In this document: piece by piece, positions 41,649 to 54,070 of the stretch
Numbering within the stretch: position 1 is the first letter of the stretch
How the letters are laid out: every line of letters starts with the position of its first letter
Source of the DNA: Phanerodontia chrysosporium
Taxonomy: Eukaryota; Basidiomycota; Agaricomycetes; Polyporales; Phanerochaetaceae
DNA length: 64,000 nucleotides
Direction: 5' to 3'
NCBI GenBank assembly: GCA_001910725.1
Contig: MJGA01000039.1
Span: forward strand, 163,078-227,077
Notes under the pieces: model-generated
What the model was told of the DNA's origin: nothing
Databases searched by the model: none
What the model saw: only the letters and a program-made list of their open reading frames with translations
Translations under genes and position numbers: made by a program

Positions 41649-44458
41649 ACACGGAGCGTCGTCTTAGGCTGCGTTCTACAGCAGCTTCCACGGGGCTGTT
41701 CGGAGGTTCTAAATCTCCGGCCATCGCGATGCCAGACTTTGAAGGGGCAACTTGGTGCGTCGAGCTCTGTTCCATGCATAACGAGATATCCTCCGCCTCA
41801 CAATAGGCACAGAGGACCTGAGAGAAGCAAGCTGTCACGGTAATTGGAAAGGGCCGCACACGACGAACAGCGTAGAATATCTGCCATGTCAGCTGTCGTC
41901 GCATGCACCTGGAGCATGTTGTCCTCGAGCGGGGTAGACAACACCTTTCGTTTTGATCATTGCTCTATGACACAAGCCAATCAGCTACTCGTCACAAGAA
42001 AGCCATCTCCGTCAACTTACAGCATTCCAAGGAAGGGTCCCGCTGCATGACACTGCGCAGGGCGCCAGTTGTGAGTATATGCACCAGAAGCGGTATACAC
42101 TTACGCCGATGCGCAGTGCTGGGATACCACCTCCACTGCATCGGGACATGCACACAAACACGGTCACTACAGCTGAGTTGCGCACAGATCCACCGCGAAT
42201 GCCAGGTCGCTGAGTATCGGAGCCCGTGCCTCACAGTGTCGACATCGCTTAGTTAGAAAGTGATGGTGAGTCTCAGTTCGGCGCGTTCGAATTCCTGCAC
42301 GTCGCTCGTGTGAGCGCAACAAGGGAGAAGCATCGGTGCGTACCTTTGCCGCAGGCACGCACTTCGGGCTAGACTAGTAGAAGGTCTTTCACGTGAAGGT
42401 GACTGATCGCATTGTGCCTTCGAGCGCAGCGGAACAGCCGGTTGTACAGGCACAGGTTGTTCCTCAGGCCTCAGGCCTTAGAGTACAATCTGACGTCAAA
42501 AAGGGGAATTTTAGACAGACGCTACATGGGGCTCAGGTGCTGATGTGCTCACCGTGGACACTGTACGCTTCTTGGGTAAATTCGAATTACGGACGTCTCT
42601 ACTTTCAGGTCAGAGCACACACGTTCGAAAGATAGCTCTCAATACGCACATGTTGCCGTATTGTGGGAGCGAGAGGGGCTAGTGGTCTTTAGACGTCGGT
42701 ACGAACTTGGACACGTACCGTTTCGAGCCATTCAACCATCTTGTATGGACTCTGGCGCTGGCATGGAAGGTGTTTTCGCGTTCGGTGCGTACCTTGGCCG
42801 TTGTCATCTGGTGCCTGAACATTCCATAGGCTCGGCCAGAAAGCTAAAACAACCGTGAGAACACAAATACGATGACTGGCGACTGCTCGTGTAACGCTCT
42901 AACAGGAAGATATTGGAGTCATCTCCAGATAATATTGATATTCGTGAAAGCAATTGGTGTGTTTAAGGCTCTGCCAGAGCTTGAAGGTGTCGAGGTCAGA
43001 GGTGAAGCTGTGGGTGATCATCCGCGCGACGACTCAACAAAGGACCCCGGACACCGGTCAAGGTTAGGGTTAATTACAATCACCTCCACAGCTGCACCAT
43101 CCTCAGCGAAGGAGGCGTCGTGGCCCACATGCGTTGGATTTGATACGGTATAAATGCCCTCATAACACAACTCGGTGTCCCTGGTTGCTAACTAGGCTGC
43201 CACGCTCGACTGCCGCAGCAGCAGATGACGGGCGGCGTCTGTTAGTATGTCTGTAGGTGGCTGCAGGATATGACCACGAGTAGGACACTGAAGTGTGGTA
43301 TGGCGCAAAACTCACTATATCGGTTCATCAATTTTGCCAGTGTTTGGTGATACCGGCGTATAGAGCCAGCATGCGAGTCGGCGACGAACCTTGGGTGAGC
43401 TCGAGATCTTCGTGCCAGTGGGGTCGATGTGGTGCTATGTCCTAGAGTGCGGTCTCGGAAGAGGCCTTCGCACACCACTCTGTCTCATCAGCCACGACAG
43501 AGTATTCAACGGTGCATAGTCTGCGGGATATGCGGCAGCTCTATCACGATAACGTTTGAGATGTGCGGGCTATCCGAGTCGGCCGCAACCTTGACGAGGA
43601 CGGCCCACGCGTGTGCGTTTTAGGACGCCAATATACTACCCACGGTGAGAGTGGTACGTGAATCGATCAAGAGGTATTACTTCGTTTTCGCATGTCATTG
43701 CCATACGACATGCCCGCTTTGCTACGAAGTGCTGTGGTCACCAGTCTCGTATGGAACGACGCCGCACGGCGAGCCCACACGCTCCGACTGGCGTTCACAT
43801 GCTGCATAGTACGAAGATGCGCAAGAAACGTGAGCCTGACATCCCAGGACCGCCGTCCGTCTTCCTGCTTCCGTACGCTTCTACGCCCGCTGCCCGTGCG
43901 ACTTCCCCGACGCGAGTATCCTATGGAACGATCATTCGTCCTTGAAGTGGAACTACCGCCGCATATCGCGGACTTTATCATCTATAGCCAGAGACAACAA
44001 TCCTAAAACGGTATAGAATGAGCGCATCCGCTTGCCTGACTTGTCGCAGTGTCCCCACTCGCTCAGGACTCAGGGGTGCCGTCGAAGACACGAAGAGACG
44101 TCAGCACATGCCGAAGTGATTGCACTCGATAGGATACGCCGAGGCCCGCACAAATATCGCCTTGTGCCCATCAAGAAGATACAGCTCTTCGTATTGAGCC
44201 AATTCATCGGAAGTTTTGAACGAACCGTCAGCTGAAAGAGCCCCGGCTCCGAGCTACTACCATGTGAAGAACTGGGCAGACACGCCGCGGATGCTGCACA
44301 AGCACTTTTCATAACATTTCCACGACCGTAGAGTGTTACATACAGGGAGACCATTTTCGAGAGCGTGTATAAACCGAGTACAGACATATGCATGAGACCG
44401 ACGAACAGCGAGACAAGGAGGTCGAGGAAGGTTGTGGGAAAACGTCCGGCAGACGAAG
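41649..44458. other. Intergenic, lectin genes E to F
   Basis: About 2.8 kb with no gene I can support. Minus-strand GTACG splice-donor-like motifs (about 42336, 42710, 42786) resemble those in the lectin genes, but no flanking coding sequence is recognisable. Confidence 0.4.
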
Positions 44459-47400
44459 CTACTTCGAGCCGGCAATGTCGCGGACGACCTGGAGCGCGAG
44501 TTCGTCGCTCTTGGCGAGGCCCTTGATGTACGAGGAGGAGAGCGCCTTCTCGAGGACGCTGACGAACTTCTGTGCGAACTCCTCGGCGCGCGTGCTGGCG
44601 TCGACGTCTTTGCTGGCGTTGGCGATCTCCTTGAGGAGCAGGGAGTGCTTCTCGACGGTGTCCTGCAATTTGATGAGCTCGGCGAGCAGCTTGTCGACAT
44701 CCGGACGTTTGTTCTGAACTGTCAGCTCGAGCGTGTTGGCCTTGTTCACCACAGCTTGCATAGTCTTGAGCTTGGCGTCGATCTGCACCAAGCCTTGACG
44801 CTTCGTTTCAATCTGTTTTTCCTTACTCTCGATCAAGGCCTCGTAGTCAGCGATCAACTTGTTAGCATCGCGAATTTTGTCCGGGGTCGTATCCGCACGC
44901 TGATCATCTTGGGCAAACGGATAATCGACCGCATTTATGCGACGTTGTTTCTAAGTAGGGTGTTAACAGGGATACTATATGCATTCCAGTTGAACGCTCA
45001 CCTCCTCCAACTTCTTCAGGAGCTTTTGCCGTTCTTCAACCTGCTTAGTAAGAGCATCTTGAACCTCCTTGATGTTCTTGGTGATATCCTCTATCTCCTG
45101 GCTACGAGATTCTATGAGGAACGTACAGCATATTGTAGCCAAAATACGTACAGATCGTCCTTTTGAGCTTCTTCGCGGTCGCGACGCAATGTTTCCATCT
45201 GCTTCTCCAGAGCATCGAGCCGGCTCTTCTTGTTGTCGAGGTCGTTGAGCGTCGCGGCGACGTCCCTACGCAGCTACGGCGCGTGAGCGCGCGCGCCAGC
45301 AGCTGGAACATGCACACGGGGGGTCCGTGCTCACCTTGACGCTGTCGGGGATGAGGGGCGTGAGGGCTGCGATCAGCGCGCCGAAGTTCTTCTCGACATC
45401 GTCGGACTCCTTCTTGCAGACGACCACCTGCGCGGCCGTCGCCGTGCTCCTGCGGGTGGTCACGGCCAGGCGCGCCTTGGCCTGCGCCGCCTGCAGGTCG
45501 CGCAGGTACTCGATCGACTCGGCGAGCTGCACGGAGCTCTGCATCGCCAAGGTTGCGGGGTCCCTCAAGGCCTCGAGCCGTGTGCGCAGCTTGTCGGCCT
45601 CGTCAACCGCCTTGTTGAAGCGCCCCTCGATGGAGTCGAGGTTATCCCTGATCGTCTCGGCCTCTCTCAGCCAGTCTTCGCGAGACGGAGCACGCCGAGG
45701 GCGTGGCGCGCGGACCAAATGGGCTGCGGATGCTCGGGTGAGCACGTTCATTGCGCAGGAGGCAAGCGGGTAGACGCACTGCGAGACCGGAGACGACAAT
45801 GTTCCCGTTCACGTACCGCTTCGTGCACCCGACGAAACCTGCAAGCGCAGAAGCGCCGTCGCGGGTCCACGTTGAGGTGTTGTCTGCACCAAGACGGCCG
45901 TACCAGGGGCTGGAGTTACCTGCACCGTGCGTCAGCGATGGAAGAGGATGCGCGCTATGTGCCAACGTACTACGGGAGGTATGGAATCTGAGGCGCTGCA
46001 GGTAGTTCTTGTCCGCAGAGTACTCGATCTTGACGATCTCCTCGCCGGACTCGAGCGCAAATTCGAAGCCGCCGCCGCCGGGGCCGCCATGGACGAGCGA
46101 CTTCGTGCCATCGGTGAAGACGAGGCCGACCGCGTCGATGACGTCGCCCGAGCGTATGACCACACGCTGGATGCGCTTGTCCTCGAGGCCCAGGGGAACG
46201 TCTGCAGGGTATTCAGCACGGATTGCACTCCCTGACACAGGCTAAGATGAGCGCACCCGTGAACTGCGTGCCGTCGGTCCAGGAGCCCGCATGTTCGCCG
46301 ACGCTCCCGATGTTCGCGATCTGAGCAGGCTTCTGCCACTGTGCCCAGTCGCCGGGATACACGGCCTGGTAGAGCATCTGCGTGCGTGTGCGGTCAGCGC
46401 CCTCTACTGCCGACGCATTGCAGTGCAACGCACCTGGTCCTCGCCCGCCCACAGCACGCTGAGACAGAAACCGGTCTTAGACTGGACAGGGCGCACGAAG
46501 GCGATGACGTCGGCGCCGGGGAGCGCCTGGTAGACGAAGCCGCCGCTGCGGGGGCGTCAGCATGCGCCGTCTGGACGCGACGGAGAGAACGGGACGCACC
46601 CAAACCAGGTCACGCCATTGTAGCCCCACTCGACGATCTGGTTGCGCTCGTTCTGGAGGTACAGGCTGGGCCGTGGATCAGCAAAGCCTCCGTGGGGCAA
46701 TGTGCCGTGAGTGCGTACCGAAGCTCAACGCCGCCCTGGCCGATCCAGGAGACCGCGGTAATGTCTCCGATAGAGTGATAGTACTTGAGAAGCGGGGCAA
46801 CCGGCGGCACGTTCCTGCATCCGCACATTCAGGACTTTCCTTGGGACAGTGACGCAGAGAGACCCACCACTTCTTGCCAAAGCTACCCTTGACCTCGTAA
46901 ATGCAGTTGTCCGTCCCCTGATAGTACAGTCGGATCTCGCTGAGGTCTGCATGCGCGATCAGCCACGTCCGTTGGCGCGTCACGCAAAGAGATGCGTACC
47001 GTTCCATGCTGTCACGCCGATACCGGTGCCTACGGAGGCCTTGATGATTTGCTCCTTGGACGACCAGGTGACGCCAGTCAGGGACCATTCCTTGGCGGTT
47101 GCCGTGCTGCAAAGGCGTCGCGTCAGAGATGCCGCAAGGACAAGGGCACAAGCTGGCTCACCGGGAGCAGATGTATCCGTCGTTGTCTTGGAAGAACAAG
47201 ATGACCCGGCGCGCAGCGGCGTCGTGCACGACGGCGAGGTTCGAGCCTCTCATGGCGGTGTCCTCGCGGAAGTCCGTGAGCTGCCACACGCCGCCGGCAT
47301 GGCGGTACTCGCAGATCTTGAGATCGGGGTCTTGGAAGAAAAGCGACTGGTTCCAGTTCCCGGCCGCGAAAGCGCAGAGCGCGCTGTCGATATGGCACGA

Positions 47401-47782
47401 CACGGATGGAAGAGAGGCTGTGGGCCGCCAGTCAGCGAGTAGATGCAGGCGCAGTAAGGGCAGTCCACGCACCGTTGAACCAGGCGCCACCCTGGCGGAC
47501 GAGTTCTGCAGAGCGATTGTCAGGATCCATGTGATACAAGGGATGGCAGGCTGCTCACCATGGTTGCTGGCCTTGATCGCCTCACCGAGGGCCTTCTCTG
47601 TCAGGTCGGTGCCGACGTCCTCGATTGTCTTCGCTGCGGTTTTGGTATACACGCGGACACCATACTCGCAGGCCGCAGCCGCAAGCGTACTGGTGCGCTA
47701 GGTAGTACGTCAATTACGATGCGTGCATGCGATCGCAAATGTTGCATACCTGTTGAATGGGGCGGGATTGCAGGGTAGTCAT
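44459..47782 (-). CDS. Lectin gene F: fucose-lectin propeller, jacalin-like, coiled-coil domain
   Basis: Exon 1 is MTTLQSRPIQQ (47782-47750), then a GTATGC intron and a blade with STLAAAACEYGVRVYTKT. The propeller continues to about 46290 (GSNLAVVHDAAARRVILFFQ, DNDGYICSR, IRLYYQGTDNCIYEVKG). The jacalin-like part is about 46230-45790 (SLVHGGPGGGGFEFALESGE, NSSPWYGRLGADNTSTW, GASALAGFVGC). The C-terminal part to the TAG at 44459-44461 is a strong heptad coiled coil (EIEDITKNIKEVQDALTKQV, ESKEKQIETKRQGLVQIDAK), clearer than in the paralogues. Same orientation and order as genes A-E. No signal peptide seen. Internal splice sites were placed from frame changes. Confidence 0.78.
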
Positions 47783-47840
47783 GATGCTAAAGCGTTCTGA
47801 GTTGTAGAGCGACTGAAGTAGTTCGGGGCTCTAGCAGTGG

Positions 47841-47850
47841 CCTTATATAC
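47841..47850 (-). promoter_or_regulatory. TATA box of lectin gene F
   Basis: Minus strand GTATATAAGG, about 60-68 bases before the ATG at 47782. Confidence 0.6.
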
Positions 47851-50680
47851 CTCTGGCGACCGCTTCTGTGACATTGTTCCAAGTGTATCTTGGTGGAGCT
47901 TGGAGTGCTGAAGGGGCTGCGCGGAGAGAACGAGTCCCCGACCCGTCAGCTGCTCCAGGCACCGACGCCGTACTCAATGCGCAAACGTTCGTCCATTGCT
48001 CAGTTCCCATTACGGAGAACAATTCGCCTCTAGAACACAGTGGTCAGACAGGATCTCGCAGTTCGTACTTCTCCGAGCACGAAGAATGGTAGAGCGTACC
48101 TGACGTACGGCACTTCCCCTGGTTCCAGCCATGGACTGTGCATTGTGCAGTCGTCCAAGCAGGCACAGGACGGCTTCGCTCGTCAAACAGCAGTGGCAGG
48201 CAGGCTTGGGGCTGCACCTGGGCTCGCTTCCCGAGCTACGCGACGTCCAGGCCAGCGACGTGTCTCTCCTACGCGTTGGGGTCGAAGTGCCTTGGGCCTC
48301 CACAGCCCCATCTCAGCACCAGGCGCCCACCGTGACACGCGCCACGTGCGCACAGAACCGCAAGACACGACGGCCTTGAGCAGTCCAGCTGACGTTGGGT
48401 GGTGCCTGCCAGGAGGTGGAGGCTTTGGGAGCAATTTACTGCGTCCGCGGCCTGCTTGTCTCTCCGTTTCGGAAGGAATGATGAGTGTCGCACTGGGCCC
48501 CCTAAGAAGCTGTCAACGCAGACACAGGCATGGAAGATTTTCAGCGCGTCAGTGCGGAGGGTCGCGCCGTTCCTGGCCGCGGCCTTGAACAGGCCAGGGA
48601 CCTCGGGCACCCCTCACCGCAAGCGCCCCCCAATTCGGGTCCGCCCATCGCCTACGGGGAGAATGGGCTTCGCAGTGCGGTCGAGCAGCGTTCGAAGTGG
48701 GCAGAGCCTGTCCGCAGGCGGGGCGGCGGCATGTGGCGAGCAACTCGGGAGCACAGGCTGCTCCCACGCCTTCGAGGCCGACTCATCAGAAACGTCGACA
48801 GCGAACGTGGCGTCGGTGGGGCAGATGCAGTAGTTTGCTCGGGCTAGAAGCTACGTCGTCTCCACATTGCCCTCCGCCTAGTCTTCAGCGCTGTACCCGA
48901 GGGACGACCCGCACGGTCAGAGCCCTCCCATACACGTCCCTCCCCGCGGTGCATAGGCGCCCGTGTCGCAGGGCCGATATACCGAGTCGCGGCGGCCGAC
49001 GCTGGACGCGTCAGGGAGAGCCTCGTCCCGCGAAGGGGAACGGTGCCTGCCATCAATCACGCGTCCGCGCGTGGACGACGCGCATTGTTCAGCGGCGTCG
49101 GGGCGTACCTGGCACCGCGAGGCACACCCGCGGGTCACACGTGCCAGGCCCTGGTGCGGCCCATCGCAGACCCGGCGGAGCAAGACGGCGTAGACAATGT
49201 GTGTAGTCGATTTGCGTGGATTTCGCAAGAGGCCGGGGGGGGGGGCGTGCCGCGAAGATGCCTTGTGCCAGTGTCCGTGCCGGCGGGGCACGTCTGGTCG
49301 GCGTATGCCACCCGGCGGATGTCGTTGCCTAGGCGATGGTGGCCGTGGGGGAAAAGTCGACGCGTGTGCCTGTGCCGATGTTCACAGAGCCCGGGGACGC
49401 AAGGGCACGTACGCGCCGCTGCTCGCAGGAGGGAATGCCAGGTGCCGGAAGCAGGGCGAGGCGCGCTTTCGACGTCGGGGCGTACCTCGCCCGCGACACG
49501 GTGCACCTGCAGACGTACCACCGCACGGCAGCTGTAAGGCTTGTGAGGTAAAGAGAGTGTGGGTTGCGATGATGGCTTAGGTGAAAGCGGTATGCGTAAG
49601 TTCAGACTAGGATCTAGACTGCTTGGCTAGTTTCGCGACGCATGGACGCGTAAGACTGCATGTATGCGTACCTGGTACCCGTGTGAAGAAACCATCATCG
49701 AGTACAGCTTGCAGGGAGCGATGTCTGTGATCACTGCCGTCCTCTACTCTGCGCATCCACGCCCTCGTCTTTCACCTCCTCAGCTCAGCATGCCTGGCAT
49801 ATGCGTGATTCCATCTCCAATCTCCCACAGATCGCCTTTGTAGTGAACTCGCGGGTATGCGGTGCATGTCGTGGCCGTTCTCATGGTGGATCTACCAGGA
49901 TGTACGAGATGAGTGGGTATATGCGTGGTCTATGTTCGGGGGACCCACCAGCCTGGGCTATTTGCTAGCACAAGGTCACGCAAAAGGTGAGGTATATCGA
50001 GACATCAGGGATGCCACGCACCAGAACCTCCTGCATGATACGCATCCCAAACGCCTGCCTGATGCGCCTCCAGTTTGAGGGACGGCCGGCAGAAACAGGA
50101 ATCTCTCTGCATCCTACACGGCACCTTCCATATCTTATGCGAGCTTCTCCAAGCCAGGCGACTCTTCTGCCCCAACGCATCTCACAGCGTGGCAAGTTGG
50201 CGAGAGACGACATGCGGGAGAACCCGGTCGGAGCGACGAAGCGCGATAGGAGGTGGAGAAACCGTGTGAACAAAAGTAAAGAGAGGGTGCTTCACGAGCC
50301 CAAGCATACAGGTGTCATAAACTGCGTGACAAGAGAGAGAGACGGTCAGGGGTGGGCTAGCCTGCGAGTGACTCGGAAAACATATGAACGCACATACGAA
50401 TATTCCGCACCTTTGACCGACTACGAGGTCACGCAACGCGGCTATGTGCGCTCAAGCGGCGCTTTCGCATCCCCCAAGTACGCATCGCGGCCAGAGAAAC
50501 GTCGAAGCATCGAGCGAGGGAAAGCGAGATGGTTGTGAAAACCTGGAGCCGCGGAGCGCCCTCTTCCGTGTTCGGCCTGATCCGTGATGGGCTTTGTGGC
50601 GTTATTCCCACGCCTGAGCCCGGCGAAAGACCGGAGTAACCGTATCAACATCATCAGCGAAAAAATAATTGCTAGATCTA
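47851..50680. other. Intergenic, 2.8 kb
   Basis: No gene recognised. It contains a run of Gs at about 49231-49242 and two copies of CGTCGGGGCGTACCT (about 49098 and 49476), which on the minus strand contain splice-donor-like GTACG. This may be a decayed gene, but no domain survives. Confidence 0.4.
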
Positions 50681-50689
50681 GCTCGACCA
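50681..50689. repeat. 9-bp target site duplication, left
   Basis: GCTCGACCA directly before the inverted-repeat element, repeated at 51994-52002. Confidence 0.85.
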
Positions 50690-51247
50690 CAGACTCCCAA
50701 AGCCGTCGTACCGAGGGCGATAGTCGCAATCTCTGGATTTTTTGTTTATCTTATCTGTAATATACCTTTTTGGTAAATGTGTCATCTCGGTTTCGTAAAT
50801 TAGCGTGCTCCAACATCGCCCACGGACGACTGGGAGAAATTGTAAAGCGCCCGCGTAGCGCTCGTCGCGGCAGCCCTCGGCAAGTGGCTCTCTTGACGTG
50901 CAGCTGCAACTTCCCGAAGGAAAATACCTCTAAACCCTAGTGTCGGGTTGCCACAGTGGTGTTAATGGGCAACATGGGACACCATGTAGTGCGCAAGTTA
51001 CTGATGTTTTCCTGAGAGTTGCATTGACTGTTAGCAGTAAGATATAACAGTGTACAGGGCACAGTAGGGCAGCTGTAGTGGAAGGCAATATATATCTCAA
51101 AGGCACCAATGTCGTTCTGCCTTGAGTGGAGGTGCCAGCGCGCTGCGGTAGCGTCAAAACCCTTCTTGATGTGCTTGTTGCAAACCTTACAAATGGCACC
51201 GTAGACTACCTGCTGCGCGCGGACCTGTAGTCGTCGAAGCTGCGGGT
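50690..51247. repeat. Left terminal inverted repeat
   Basis: Reverse complement of 51436-51993. On the minus strand it encodes the same short Cys/His segment as the right arm. Confidence 0.9.
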
Positions 51248-51435
51248 TCTATTCCTGCGAGGGACTTTTTTTTGGTCACTAGTACTATACGGTACCGAGT
51301 TCCTCTTACACTCTATACTATGTTTTGAGGGTTGAGACATACGTTCCCATGAAGCAACAAGAGATTTCTGAGCGGGAAAGACTGGGTAAAGCAAGACTGA
51401 AAAGTGAGGGAAATAAAAATACAACTCAGGTTAGC

Positions 51436-51993
51436 ACCCGCAGCTTCAACAACTGCAGGTCCGCGCGCAGCAGGTAGTCTACGGTGCCATTTGTAAGGTT
51501 TGCAACAAGCACATCAAGAAGGGTTTTGACGCTACCGCAGCGCGCTGGCACCTCCACTCAAGGCAGAACGACATTGGTGCCTTTGAGATATATATTGCCT
51601 TCCACTACAGCTGCCCTACTGTGCCCTGTACACTGTTATATCTTACTGCTAACAGTCAATGCAACTCTCAGGAAAACATCAGTAACTTGCGCACTACATG
51701 GTGTCCCATGTTGCCCATTAACACCACTGTGGCAACCCGACACTAGGGTTTAGAGGTATTTTCCTTCGGGAAGTTGCAGCTGCACGTCAAGAGAGCCACT
51801 TGCCGAGGGCTGCCGCGACGAGCGCTACGCGGGCGCTTTACAATTTCTCCCAGTCGTCCGTGGGCGATGTTGGAGCACGCTAATTTACGAAACCGAGATG
51901 ACACATTTACCAAAAAGGTATATTACAGATAAGATAAACAAAAAATCCAGAGATTGCGACTATCGCCCTCGGTACGACGGCTTTGGGAGTCTG
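51436..51993. repeat. Right terminal inverted repeat
   Basis: Reverse complement of the left arm. On the plus strand, in the frame through 51479-51577, it reads VYGAICKVCNKHIKKG then ARWHLHSRQ, a CxxC...HxH pattern like a zinc finger. Confidence 0.9.
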
Positions 51994-52002
51994 GCTCGAC
52001 CA
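51994..52002. repeat. 9-bp target site duplication, right
   Basis: GCTCGACCA, matching 50681-50689. Confidence 0.85.
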
Positions 52003-53200
52003 GGGCTCCCAGGGCAGATCAGCGTTACCAGACTGGGATCGGGATTGCCATTTAAGACATGCGATCGATAAGCATGTCATGCTTGTCAACTTGATAGAAC
52101 TGACCAGGCTTGCCAGTATTGAAAGCCAGGTCACCAACGTCCAGGTCTGGTAATGCCTGGCAATTCATGACAATGGCCGCAGTTGCGTGGCATACATATC
52201 CAGGTTTATTGGCTTGCGACTTGGGCTCCACCCATATATAGTAGACAATAAAATCGATTTATTTATTTATTAGTATACAATACATCGTACAGTACACTTG
52301 AAGTGCTCAGGTGACGTATGCAGAATAGAATGGGTAGCTGGTAGTACTACGTATTTGTGTTACCTGCATGCTGGCTGCATGTATGCTGTACATGGCGCTG
52401 ATCGTTCTAGATGTATGCCATATGCTCAGTGCTGCTGACAGGAGTGTATTGAAAGTGCGCAAGGTACGACGGACCTGTCAAAGGGAAAGATTTCTACACC
52501 TGGGGATGGACGTCAGTGCCTGAGTGTCAGAAAGTGGTGGAGTAACCATGTATGCGTGCGAGATCCTGCGTCCCAGGATATGCTGTGTAGCACAGCGGGT
52601 CAGATGATGAGGAATGAAGAGTGGGTACGGACATACGCTGCGCTCGCAGAACCTACAACAGGGCGGCCTGTGCCCGCATGTCTTCAGAGAGCACCTGCAT
52701 CAACCCCCCTACATCTGCAGTACGCCCTACTGCATTAGTAATCCAGATACAGTCACAGGTGCCGCAACGCACCGGGTCAAGCTGCTCGCCAACACAGTCG
52801 AGCTTTTCCGAGGGGCAGACGTCCGGGTGCACACGGCGCACGGTAACAAGCTGCTCAAGCAGCTTGGCACTTGCGTCGAGTCTCTTCCGCAGGGCGTCAG
52901 GCTTGGAGATGCACTCGGTGAGCTGCGCCGCGAACGCAGTAGTGCCGCAAGACATGGGGTGTCTGTCGTCCTCACGGTCGCATGCAGGGTCGGTTGCAGA
53001 TGCACATGACGGGAAGAATGTTGAGTATGAAGTCAAAGTCCTAGGACACAAACGGTGAGTAGTTGAGTAGGATATATGCATGCATACAATGGAACTTACG
53101 GCTCGATGTCGTGGTTGATCCTGTTCAAACCTCCTTAGCTTGCAGGAGTAGTGTTTGAATCGAGGAACCGAGTTAGGCGGACTTATCTTTGGTCAGCTTC
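52003..53200. other. Intergenic with a weak minus-strand ORF
   Basis: A minus-strand frame at 52653-53081 (142 codons) has a helical, Cys-containing middle (CISKPDALRKRLDASAKLLE), but no family is recognised and the overlapping plus frames are equally open, so I do not call it a gene. The plus strand has AATAAA at about 52247. Confidence 0.3.
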
Positions 53201-53429
53201 TGCCTCGGGCGTTCGTGGGAGAAATTACAGAGGTGGAAGGGGGTTCAAGGATGTGTGAGAAGATGGTAAAGGTGGGGTGACGCCTGGGGTAAGATCAAAC
53301 TACAAACTGTTTTGTAGCAGGACCTTAAACACACAGCAAAAGGGAAAGCCTGTCTGCTTGACCACTTTGCCGGAAAACACCAAACAACATAAACACCAAC
53401 ACAGATACTCTTCTTGGGATCTAACCAAG

Positions 53430-53790
53430 CCTAGAGCATCAAACACCAACACTCTACCAGGGATTAAACCAGGCTAGAGCGCAACTCCAAACAACAACAG
53501 CAACAACAACACTCTACTTGGGATTTAACCAAGCTTAGAGCGTAACACCAAACAACAACAACAACAACAACAACAACTACACTCTACCTGGGATTTAACC
53601 AAGCTTAGAGCGTAACACCAAACAACAACAACAGTGCTCTACTTGGGATTTAACCAAGCTTAGAACACAACACCGAACAACGTAAGACAACAGCACAGGT
53701 ATTCGACACTGGGCAACGTGTAGCCAGACTAGAATACCAGACACCACACTCTACTTGGGATTTAACCAAGCTTAGAGTGCTAACACCGTA
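53430..53790 (-). repeat. Tandem hairpin-forming repeats with CAA runs
   Basis: Five or six copies of a 55-80-bp unit: CTCTACTTGGGATTTAACC, then AAGCTTAGAG, then a spacer ending in (CAA)n. Each unit is self-complementary (CTTGG with CCAAG around a 7-base loop; CTCTA with TAGAG). Spacers differ in CAA number. They lie downstream of the minus-strand TATA box, so they would be in the leader of the element transcript. Confidence 0.75.
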
Positions 53791-53890
53791 AACAACGTTG
53801 AACGTAAACCCAAAACACGTGAAGGTGATCACAGTACTAAAGAAAGAGCTAGTAACGTGGGCCTTGTATTTCCTGGCACATTCAGGAGGG

Positions 53891-53900
53891 TTTATATACC
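53891..53900 (-). promoter_or_regulatory. TATA box of the putative LTR
   Basis: Minus strand GGTATATAAA, in the orientation of the element's genes. Confidence 0.45.
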
Positions 53901-54070
53901 TTTCCTGAGATGTGAAATTAGTGTATGACTAAGCTATTCTAGAGTATTCTACGTTATTCTCTTAAATTCCATCGTATTCTGGTGCTTTCCATCTCCCTAG
54001 CTCCCAGCAGGGTATCGCTTTCCAAGCTTTTCCAGAACTTTCCATCACATTCTACTCTCTTCTTTTACCT

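Larger units (their letters stand above)
50690..51993. mobile_element. Non-autonomous Mutator-like or foldback element, 1304 bp
   Basis: Two 558-bp arms (50690-51247 and 51436-51993) are inverted copies of each other around a 188-bp spacer. They look identical except for a few mismatches in the innermost about 25 bases, and no indel breaks the symmetry. The outer ends start CAGACTCCCAAAG. A perfect 9-bp direct repeat flanks the element. A 9-bp duplication with very long terminal inverted repeats is characteristic of Mutator-like elements. No transposase is encoded, so it must be mobilised by another element. Confidence 0.82.

Noticed and set aside
43658..44006. Overlapping plus and minus ORFs of about 100 codons
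   Set aside because: Neither shows a domain, codon signature or splice context.
53430..53790. CRISPR array
   Set aside because: Spacers are CAA-rich and related to one another, unit length varies, and the host is a eukaryote.
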